64,000 bases of DNA, taken from NCBI GenBank assembly GCA_023399355.1, contig JAEWQC010000088.1, positions 1 to 64,000 of the forward strand, read 5' to 3'. Origin of the DNA: Bacillota bacterium (lineage in GTDB: Bacteria > Bacillota > Clostridia > Acetivibrionales > DTU013). How positions within the stretch are numbered: position 1 is the stretch's first letter; the number at the start of each line of letters is the position of its first letter. A program made the position numbers and the translations under genes. Positions 7,431-14,143 of the stretch are shown one piece after another. Under the pieces are notes generated by a model. That model had not been told where the DNA came from and did not search any database. It saw nothing but the letters and a program-made list of their open reading frames with translations.

Positions 7431-8717
7431 TCACTCACCACACAATCTGCTGAGTATTCCCGCCATTTTAAGCTTACCCTCATGTACCAGCGTGTTCCCT
7501 GTCCATCTCAGACTCCCATTGACGAAGGAAGCTCCACCTTTTTGTTCACAGCATTGAAAATCTGCTGAATTCTCCTCTTCAAACACATACAACGGATTCA
7601 GAAAAATCTGTCCATCCTTGCAGCCGGTAATCTCGCTTATTTCCAGCACTCTCCTGGATTTATCCCGCAATCTTGCCAGGTGAATTACAATATCTATAGC
7701 AGAAGCGATCTGTTGCCTGACAGCCTCCAAAGGAAGTGGCGCAGCACTCAGAACCATTGTTTCAAGTCTTTTAAGCATATCGGCTGCAGAATTGGCATGC
7801 CCGGTCGAAAGCGAACCGTCATGACCCGTATTCATAGCCTGCAGCATATCCAGCGCTTCCTCTCCTCTGACCTCCCCGACGATGATCCTCTCCGGTCTCA
7901 TCCTGAGAGAGGTCTTAATGAGCTCACGCATGCTTATCCTGCCCCGGCCCTCGCTATTGGCGTTTCTTGTCTCAAGCCTTACGATATTTTCCACACTGTT
8001 GATCTGAAGTTCAGCTGAATCTTCAATTGTTATCAGCCTTTCATCGCTGGGGATATACCCGGATAGGGCATTCAAAAATGTAGTTTTACCTGATCCAGTG
8101 CCACCGCAGATGAAGATGTTGAACCGTGCCCCCACAAGGCACTCAAGATCCCGGGCTGCCTCCGAACTCAGTGTGCCTGCCTCTACCAGCTGCTCCATCG
8201 TCATGGGCCTGTCCGGAAACTTCCTGATTGTCATGATTGGCCCATTTAGTGCCACAGGCTTTAGCACAATATTCACCCTGGATCCGTCCGGCAGAGTAAT
8301 ATCCACAATGGGCGAAGCTTCATTGACAATCCTGTTTGTTCTGGAAACGATTGTCTGGATGACATCCTCCAGCTTCTCCATACTCTCAAAAGCCGAAAAA
8401 ATCCTTGATACGCTTCCGGCTCTTTCTATAAACAGCTTGTCCGGACCATTGATCATGACCTCTGTAATACTTTTATCATCAATAACGGGCTGAAGAATGT
8501 CCAAGCGCCTCATCGAATTAAATACGATATCTGAGAGCTCCCTTTTCTGAGCGATATCGAGATATTTTTTCCTCGATCTGCGAAATACAGCTTCTGTCAC
8601 AAGCTCCATCATTTCCTCATCAGAAATGTTCCTGGAACGGTCGAGGCCCTGTATGATCTCATTCCTGACTTCATCCGCCAATAGAATCATGTCGGTACAC
8701 GTCCCTGCATCATTCAC
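7431..8717 (-). CDS. tadA: Tad pilus assembly ATPase TadA/CpaF
   Basis: About 428 aa, a secretion ATPase of the CpaF branch. Landmarks: the pre-ATPase domain (ITEVMINGPDKLFIE), Walker A GGTGSGKTT, the Asp box around LITIEDSAELQI, Walker B region IIVGEVRGEEALDML, and the His box MNTGHDGSLSTGHAN. It powers pilus assembly from the cytoplasmic side. The start is placed at GTG 8717, six bases after GGAGGTG inside the end of tadZ and overlapping its stop codon by eight bases; the ATG at 8741 has no comparable site. Not to be confused with the tRNA deaminase at 52206, which is also called tadA. Confidence 0.93.
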   Translation of the reverse strand: MNDAGTCTDMILLADEVRNEIIQGLDRSRNISDEEMMELVTEAVFRRSRKKYLDIAQKRELSDIVFNSMRRLDILQPVIDDKSITEVMINGPDKLFIERAGSVSRIFSAFESMEKLEDVIQTIVSRTNRIVNEASPIVDITLPDGSRVNIVLKPVALNGPIMTIRKFPDRPMTMEQLVEAGTLSSEAARDLECLVGARFNIFICGGTGSGKTTFLNALSGYIPSDERLITIEDSAELQINSVENIVRLETRNANSEGRGRISMRELIKTSLRMRPERIIVGEVRGEEALDMLQAMNTGHDGSLSTGHANSAADMLKRLETMVLSAAPLPLEAVRQQIASAIDIVIHLARLRDKSRRVLEISEITGCKDGQIFLNPLYVFEEENSADFQCCEQKGGASFVNGSLRWTGNTLVHEGKLKMAGILSRLCGE

Positions 8718-9852
8718 CGAATCCACCTCCAGCACAGGCATGCACAGCTTCCTCCTTCTGCGGCAGTGTAATCTCCAGCAATCTGCCCAGGCTGGATAAA
8801 AAGGCTACATCCCTGACCAGTTCCGACTGGCTGCCCGGCCCCTTCAGTGTGTATTCGGGAATTTCAATATCAGGAGCATTCAGCTGGGATTTGGACTCGT
8901 GATTGACATAGCTGCTGCCGCATAAATTGCTTACATGGACCAGCTTATCCAAGAGACCGCTCATATGTTTTTGTTCCAGCATATCAAAGCCATTTTGCAG
9001 TGCCCTCATTTTTATGGAACTCTTATCCCGTGCTGCGTGTATCATCAGTATTGCATCACTAATTCCGAGAATAGCAATATTTTGCCGGTTCAATCCTGAA
9101 GACATATCAATAAAGACCCTGTCATACAGACCGCTTGCTTTTAATTCGGTTATCAGCCTGGATATATCGTCAGCAGTAAGTTCCTCCATATCAAGCACAT
9201 TTTCCGGAGGTGCGAAATAGTACACTCCTGTCTCCGGATCACAGCATTTGGCCCCTTCCAGCTTTAGCCCCAGGCTGCCGCTCTTTCCTTTCAAATGGAA
9301 TATCACATTCGAAAAACTTTGCGAACTTTGTCCATGAAAAAACAGATCTGTGGATGGAATATTTTCGAGATTAAGATAAAAGGCTTTTAAGCCCTTTCTT
9401 GCACATAAGATACTACAACCCGCAGCTATGCTGGACTTTCCTGTCCCTCCTGCAGGTGAATGAGCACATATAGCCCGTGTAATACTGCGTCCCTGAGCTG
9501 TAACGCCTTTTCCGCCCCTTGCGGCATACAGCCTCAATAGGTCAGTCACCAACACCTCGGCATGCTGATACTTGTTTGCAGCTTCAGTTCCCTCCGATAC
9601 GGTTTCAAGACCGTCTCCCTTAAGAAGAATCACAACCTCTACGTTTTTGAGATTCAGTTCGTGTTTGAATAAAATACTGTTAATCAACAGGATATCCCGT
9701 TTTTCAGGGTTGCTCAAAAATTCAGATAGCTTTCCCTGAGATGAAAACGAAAATATGTCAAATCTTTGTGGATAATTGACCATCAGGAATCTCTCCAGCT
9801 TCGACAGGTAATCCCTGTCAAGATCGGCGATAACAAGACTTAACCTGCCCAA
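8710..9852 (-). CDS. tadZ: Pilus polar-localisation ATPase TadZ/CpaE
   Basis: About 381 aa. The N-terminal ~120 residues look like an atypical receiver domain (LSLVIADLDRDYLSKLERFL), followed by a MinD/ParA-type ATPase domain with the deviant Walker A AHSPAGGTGKSS and the switch region DRVFIDMSSGLN. TadZ proteins place the Tad machine at a site in the cell. The first gene after the operon promoter. TTG 9852 lies five bases after GGGGTGA; GTG 9861 is the longer alternative. The tadA start overlaps its end. Confidence 0.85.
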   Translation of the reverse strand: MGRLSLVIADLDRDYLSKLERFLMVNYPQRFDIFSFSSQGKLSEFLSNPEKRDILLINSILFKHELNLKNVEVVILLKGDGLETVSEGTEAANKYQHAEVLVTDLLRLYAARGGKGVTAQGRSITRAICAHSPAGGTGKSSIAAGCSILCARKGLKAFYLNLENIPSTDLFFHGQSSQSFSNVIFHLKGKSGSLGLKLEGAKCCDPETGVYYFAPPENVLDMEELTADDISRLITELKASGLYDRVFIDMSSGLNRQNIAILGISDAILMIHAARDKSSIKMRALQNGFDMLEQKHMSGLLDKLVHVSNLCGSSYVNHESKSQLNAPDIEIPEYTLKGPGSQSELVRDVAFLSSLGRLLEITLPQKEEAVHACAGGGFGE

Positions 9853-9932
9853 AACGCTCACCCCTTTTGACTGTTGCTCCCGTTATTTGTCATTACGACG
9901 GCTGCAATTGTAAAATTCTGGCTGCGTTTTAT

Positions 9933-9961
9933 ATTATATGTAATAATCTTGTGTATGTCAA
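9933..9961 (-). promoter_or_regulatory. Sigma-A promoter of the Tad operon
   Basis: On the minus strand TTGACA (9961-9956) and TATAAT (9938-9933) are both perfect matches to consensus and are separated by exactly 17 bp. It lies about 80 bp upstream of tadZ and is the only strong promoter seen before the six-gene operon. Confidence 0.85.
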
Positions 9962-10046
9962 TTCCTTATTTTCTTTATTATTCCATTTACCGGCATAAAA
10001 TCTCTGCCCATATCCTACTCTGCAGCTAGTGTATCAGTTATGAAAT

Positions 10047-10655
10047 TCACTCCTTGTTGAATTTCAGCACATGTTCTTCCTGTGCTTTCTTGATAAAACC
10101 TTTGATGTGATTGAAGACAGCTGGCCCATTATGTCTGATTTTCAGGCCGTACTCTATATAATCCTGACCTTCTGTCTTTCTGACTATTTCGGCAGTCAGC
10201 GTCATAATATCCCTTGTAAGAAATATATCTATGTTCAATCTCTGCCCCTTAAAGAAAGAGTCCTTTGAGTATATCAATATGCCGTGCTCACTGATGTCCT
10301 TTACAAGTGCAAAATACTTTTTCCCGCCTTCCACAAGTTTGAAATCCGCATATAGTGAAACAGGAAAACGTTCATAGAACCTCAATTTGACCCCTTCTTC
10401 AGGTAAATCCGCAATAAAGGAGATTTGCTCCCTCCCGGGATTGAAATCCATGAGCCTTCCCCCGGTAATTTCAATAGTATCCTCTGATTCATATGCCGCA
10501 ACCAGAGGATCTCCCTTGGTAAATGTCGCCTTCAAAGCTTCCTTGGGCAGTTTGACAATAACGGTATTCACCTGCGTATCCAACACCACACCCTTAAAAA
10601 CATTAAGCAAGGAATAGTGCCGGATGGTAATCACTTGTCCCGGCTTGATGTTCAT
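10047..10655 (-). CDS. PilZ-domain c-di-GMP receptor (YcgR-like)
   Basis: 202 aa. An N-terminal YcgR-like beta domain (residues ~1-95) is followed by a PilZ domain from about residue 95. The c-di-GMP motifs are visible: RFYERFPV (RxxxR) and KDISEHGILI (D/NxSxxG). The protein should bind c-di-GMP in the cytoplasm and adjust motility or surface appendages. The ATG follows AGTAGGGGGACAG. It is transcribed towards the Tad operon from just upstream of it, so c-di-GMP control of the pilus is a reasonable inference. Confidence 0.88.
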   Translation of the reverse strand: MNIKPGQVITIRHYSLLNVFKGVVLDTQVNTVIVKLPKEALKATFTKGDPLVAAYESEDTIEITGGRLMDFNPGREQISFIADLPEEGVKLRFYERFPVSLYADFKLVEGGKKYFALVKDISEHGILIYSKDSFFKGQRLNIDIFLTRDIMTLTAEIVRKTEGQDYIEYGLKIRHNGPAVFNHIKGFIKKAQEEHVLKFNKE

Positions 10656-10866
10656 GTCTCTGTCCCCCTACTAAACCAAAATTATTATATATTATTTCGG
10701 GAAATTTAGGAAGGTTTTTCTCCAACCCTTTATAAATGTAACAGTCGAGGTACGGTTTTAATATACTGATATTGGAATTAAAACAGTAACACTTTTTGCA
10801 AAAGAAGAATAAATTGAAATAGAAAAAAATTTATGTCAACTCTCAGGTCGAAAGGAGGCCGCTACA

Positions 10867-10971
10867 ATGGCAGACAGAGGAGTCGGTGGATTTTTAGGTG
10901 ACAATTGTGCTATCTTGTTCTTTATAATTCTGTTCCTGTTGCTGTTCTTTGACAGGGATGTATGCTGCTAA
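10867..10971 (+). CDS. 34-aa single-helix microprotein 1
   Basis: ATG 10867 follows AAAGGAGG with good spacing; the ORF ends at TAA 10971. The product starts with a short polar stretch (MADRGVGGFLGDN) and then has CAILFFIILFLLLFF, one transmembrane helix, and ends with DRDVCC. The motif NCAILFFIILFLLLF is shared with microprotein 2, showing they are paralogues. A terminator follows. Such tiny Gly/Cys-flanked helices are common in Clostridia and some are sporulation-related (YjcZ-like), but no function is established for this one. Confidence 0.75.
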   Translation: MADRGVGGFLGDNCAILFFIILFLLLFFDRDVCC

Positions 10972-11014
10972 GGCCCGGAATAATTGACGTACACCGGATG
11001 CATTACATGAATTC

Positions 11015-11050
11015 AAAAAATTCGAGGGTTGTTCCGCCCTCGATTTTTTT
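11015..11050 (+). terminator. Rho-independent terminator after microprotein 1
   Basis: TCGAGGG and CCCTCGA form the stem, flanked by an A run on the left and seven T on the right, 44 bp after the microprotein stop. The A/T symmetry means it can work in both directions. Confidence 0.85.
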
Positions 11051-11163
11051 GAACAATGTTTTATTTAAATGCAGCCAATGCTGCAATGTAACACATGAAT
11101 AGGCTTCGGAATATGATATAGCAACGCATAGGTGGGGATAACCCTTTTAAGGAGGTTTTTACA

Positions 11164-11289
11164 GTGCTTGAAGGATGTAATAAAGGCATATTTGAAAATT
11201 GTGCGATTCTCTTCTTTATTATTCTCTTTCTTTTGCTGTTCTGGCGAAGAGGGCTTGTAAGAGGTACTGATATCATTGACATTGAATAG
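11164..11289 (+). CDS. 41-aa single-helix microprotein 2
   Basis: Starts at GTG 11164 after AAGGAGG and ends at TAG 11289. The core NCAILFFIILFLLLFW matches microprotein 1, while the C-terminal tail is longer and charged (RRGLVRGTDIIDIE). The shared helix with a diverged tail suggests tandem duplication and change of the exposed part. Function unknown; a membrane location is predicted from the hydrophobic core. Confidence 0.75.
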   Translation: MLEGCNKGIFENCAILFFIILFLLLFWRRGLVRGTDIIDIE

Positions 11290-11319
11290 CAGGTTTATTT
11301 ATTGAAAGGAGTGTATGGT

Positions 11320-11469
11320 ATGGCTGAAAATGAGGAAAGAGGCGGTTTTTTCGGATTCGGGAACCAGTGGATATGGATCTTGGTGATTATTATTATTATC
11401 ATTTTGATCGTCCCGGGCCTGTTCGGTAAAGACGGATGCTTTGGCGGCCCCGGTTTCTACAAAGAATAA
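11320..11469 (+). CDS. 49-aa single-helix microprotein 3
   Basis: ATG 11320 follows AAAGGAG; the ORF ends at TAA 11469. A polar N-terminus (MAENEERGGFFGFGNQ) leads into WIWILVIIIIIILIVPGLFG and a Gly-rich tail (GCFGGPGFYKE). It is of the same size class as the two preceding microproteins but not clearly homologous outside the helix. It lies 30 bp after microprotein 2 and is followed by a terminator, so 2 and 3 are probably cotranscribed. Confidence 0.72.
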   Translation: MAENEERGGFFGFGNQWIWILVIIIIIILIVPGLFGKDGCFGGPGFYKE

Positions 11470-11497
11470 CATAGGCAGTGGCATGTACATATCCAGA

Positions 11498-11536
11498 CAG
11501 AAGGGGTTGCCTGAGGGCAGCCCTTTCTGTTTTTGT
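11498..11536 (+). terminator. Rho-independent terminator after the microprotein cluster
   Basis: CAGAAGGGGTTGCC and GGCAGCCCTTTCTG form an imperfect stem followed by TTTTTG, about 30 bp after the stop of microprotein 3. Confidence 0.8.
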
Positions 11537-11585
11537 TCACAATATCATAAAAGGTTGTTCCCCTGTGACGCAAACTGGTTCATAA

Positions 11586-11812
11586 CGCATCGGTCCAAAG
11601 AAATGTTTAGATTGTAGAAACATTTTCTTACCAGGGTTCAAAATTTTCACAGGAAATTTTGCATCTAGCTGCGTTTCAACGAGGCCGGCCGCAAGTTAAG
11701 TTTGCTGCTCGCCCATGCATCCCGGGCAGGAGATATGCTCATCGTCTGAAAGCCAAACAGGTGCCCGCCAAACAGGCTTTTTGCGAAAGCAGAAGAGCCT
11801 GGAGGCGGGGGA
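11586..11812 (+). ncRNA. Dispersed structured element, copy 1 (candidate noncoding RNA)
   Basis: A ~227-bp intergenic sequence recurring at 50217-50446 and, shortened, at 58508-58616. Conserved blocks include GCATCGGTCCAAAG, GTAGAAACATTTTCTTA, TTTCAACGAGGC, CCATGCATCCCGGGC, CTGAAAGCCAAA and CTTTTTGCGAAAG. It folds into several hairpins: CAAAATTTTC/GGAAATTTTG (11639-11661), a basal stem CCCGCC/GGCGGG (11764-11769 with 11804-11809) and an inner long hairpin capped by the tetraloop GCGAAAGC. The strand is assigned from the GNRA tetraloop only. No protein is encoded. I do not recognise the family. Confidence 0.6.
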
Positions 11813-12007
11813 TACTTAACATGCCTTAGTGAACTCTCACATGTTCGTTATAAAATTGTAATATAATTGAAAAATTGCTTGCCGTATTTAATCTTTTTTT
11901 TTTGTATATATATGTTATAATCTTTAGTATATCTACCGACATAATTCTTAGCACGACATGATTAATTGGCACAAAATCATAAAAAATATTTCCCGGGATG
12001 GTGTTTT

Positions 12008-13720
12008 ATGAAGATAACTGCCCGTATAGCTTTTGCTGTGGCAGCCCTGTTAATATATACTTCGATCACATTTCCGATCCCTGTAAGCGCCGCTTCATAC
12101 AGCAATTACGAAAAGGCGCTGGATCTGAAGATACTTGGTCTGCTTGCAAATTCTCCCGACAACTTTGAGTTGGGACGAGCCCCTTCCAGAGTCGAGGGCG
12201 CTGTTATGCTTGTTCGGCTTCTTGGAAAAGAGAATTTCGTAAAGCAGGGGTCTTTTATACACCCATTTACCGATGTGCCGGCATGGGCAAGCAACTACAT
12301 AGGGTATTTATACCAGAATGGACTGACCAAGGGAATCAGCGATTCCGAATTTGATCCGGACAGCCTGATGACCGCCAATCAATATTTTACATTTGTATTA
12401 CGTTCACTAGGATACGATGATAAAACTGATTTCGTATACGATCAGGCAATTGAAAAGGCTAGCCAGATCGGACTTGTGAATTTATCCCAAGCTGTGGCAC
12501 TGAAAAAGACATCCTCCTTCCTCCGGAACGATATGGTCGGAATATCCTACAATGCGCTTTCAGCCAGGATTAAAGCCTCCACCCTCACTCTGCTTGACAG
12601 GCTTGCAGTCACTGATAAAGCTATATTCAAACCCGCAGCACGGGTACTGGGGCTCTACACATCGGATCTGAAGGCTGATTTTACCGGAATCGCAGCTTAT
12701 AAGCCCAAGGTGGACAAGTACGGCAGTGTGGCGAAAAATGGAAGTGATTTGTTTTATCTGCTTCGAGATGCAATGTATTACAACAAAGGTAGTCTGAAAA
12801 TTGATGTACAAAACTACAACGGCAATATCACAGATGATTTTAAAGCAATGTTTGATAAGGCATCAAAGGTCGTAACCGAGATAACCGGTGTGGAAGATTT
12901 CATCAGTTCATGGAAATATCTATCCGGTTCCAATACTTTTGCATTGACAATCAGCTACCGTTATTCAAAAAACATGTTTGCTCAAAAACAACAAAATGCC
13001 AAAGATACTATAAATAAAGCCAGGGTCACTGTCGCTACGCTGATTCTTTCCGGGATGTCTGAATATAACAAGGAAAAAACACTGCATGACTACATTATAA
13101 ATAATACGCGGTACGATTATGAGAATTATCTGAAGAACACCATTCCTGATGAATCCTTTAGCGCCCATGGATGTCTGGTTCGCGGCGTAGCAGTGTGCGA
13201 AGGCTATTCAAAAGCGATGAAACTGCTGTGTGACCTTTCGTCATTGGAATGTACCGTTGTCAGCGGTAAATCCAAATGCAGCGGGACATTGGAGGGACAT
13301 GCATGGAATATAGTCAAGATTGATGGGGAGTACTATCACCTTGATGTAACAAACGACGACCCTGTGGCAAAAAATGGCGGAAATATTCTCACTTATTATT
13401 ATTTTAACCTGCCTGACAGCGAAATGGCGTTGTCAAATGTCTGGGACAGAACGGCATACCAAAAATGTACAAGTGTAAAAAACAGCTATTACTATAAAAA
13501 CAGCATGCTGGCCGATAACAGAAATGCCTTTGATAATGCTGTAAAGACGGCATTGGAAATGCGTAAGTCCATCATCGAGCTAAAGGTTTCCGATTATTCC
13601 GAAGCCAGGTATTCCAATTTGTCGGATGTCATTTTCAAAACAAATACCGTACTACGGTACAACTCTCTTGTCAATGAAGAGTTGGGAATCATCAGAATCT
13701 ACAATATCCAATACTCCTGA
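12008..13720 (+). CDS. Secreted SLH-domain transglutaminase-like protein
   Basis: About 570 aa. An N-terminal signal peptide (MKITARIAFAVAALL ... PVSA) is followed by SLH-type repeats over residues ~35-190 (HPFTDVPAWASNYIGYLYQNG is the clearest), which bind cell-wall polymers. The C-terminal half carries a transglutaminase-like fold with a visible triad: Cys397 in GVAVCEGYSKA, His431 in EGHAWNIVKI and Asp446 in YYHLDVTND. It probably acts as a cysteine protease or crosslinker at the cell surface. ATG 12008 follows GGGATGGTG. A TATAAT at 11916-11921 may be its -10 box, but no good -35 is seen. Confidence 0.87.
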   Translation: MKITARIAFAVAALLIYTSITFPIPVSAASYSNYEKALDLKILGLLANSPDNFELGRAPSRVEGAVMLVRLLGKENFVKQGSFIHPFTDVPAWASNYIGYLYQNGLTKGISDSEFDPDSLMTANQYFTFVLRSLGYDDKTDFVYDQAIEKASQIGLVNLSQAVALKKTSSFLRNDMVGISYNALSARIKASTLTLLDRLAVTDKAIFKPAARVLGLYTSDLKADFTGIAAYKPKVDKYGSVAKNGSDLFYLLRDAMYYNKGSLKIDVQNYNGNITDDFKAMFDKASKVVTEITGVEDFISSWKYLSGSNTFALTISYRYSKNMFAQKQQNAKDTINKARVTVATLILSGMSEYNKEKTLHDYIINNTRYDYENYLKNTIPDESFSAHGCLVRGVAVCEGYSKAMKLLCDLSSLECTVVSGKSKCSGTLEGHAWNIVKIDGEYYHLDVTNDDPVAKNGGNILTYYYFNLPDSEMALSNVWDRTAYQKCTSVKNSYYYKNSMLADNRNAFDNAVKTALEMRKSIIELKVSDYSEARYSNLSDVIFKTNTVLRYNSLVNEELGIIRIYNIQYS

Positions 13721-13990
13721 AGCTTAAGTATTTGTTTCACTTCATCTATAGTGAAAAAAAGACAAAAAAATCGGTTTACATAAACCGACCTCACTCGCAC
13801 ATTACTTGCGCTAAAAACCTTATCTCATTTTCTAACTATAGTCTATCTTCAAAGCATCACGTTGTCAAGAAAACTTTAGCAATCCTGCGAAAATAGAATA
13901 AGGCAGAGGATGTTATTCGGACCTCGTGTGCCGGAACTGTTTATAAAGCAATGTGTACCTTTATTTTCTTGCGTAAATTTAGTAAAATGA
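13721..13990. other. Intergenic stretch with one hairpin
   Basis: No ORF with a ribosome site is seen. An 18-bp hairpin TCGGTTTA-CA-TAAACCGA at 13771-13788 is preceded by an A run, so read on the minus strand it ends in a T tract like a terminator. No minus-strand gene now ends here, which fits a lost gene or a bidirectional role after the SLH gene. Confidence 0.5.
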
Positions 13991-14003
13991 TATTCCGCGC
14001 AGA

Positions 14004-14108
14004 AGAGTGAACTCGCTCGCTTCGCTCAGCATCAAGGCTTCAGACGGAGACGCCGCCCAACCTGAAGCTAGAAGAGAGAGATCCCGCTTGTAGAAGCGGA
14101 AGCCTTGT
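14004..14108. mobile_element. Possible right-end/OMEGA-RNA-like remnant of an IS200/IS605-type element
   Basis: A GC-rich island in AT-rich DNA with nested inverted repeats: outer CAAGGCTTC (14033-14041) with GAAGCCTTG (14099-14107), a competing GGCTTCAG/CTGAAGC, and an inner CCGCTT-GTAG-AAGCGG. Beside it lies CTCGCTCGCTTCGCTCAGC, and on the minus strand the sequence runs into GCGAGTTCAC, similar to the right ends of IS605-group elements. No tnpA or tnpB is present. Assignment rests on resemblance only; a free-standing structured RNA is the alternative. Confidence 0.35.
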
Positions 14109-14143
14109 AACCTGATTAAAGAAAAATGGAGGTATGTGATCCA

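Noticed and set aside
9853..10046. c-di-GMP riboswitch before the Tad operon
   Set aside because: None of the conserved GEMM blocks is present between the promoter and tadZ.
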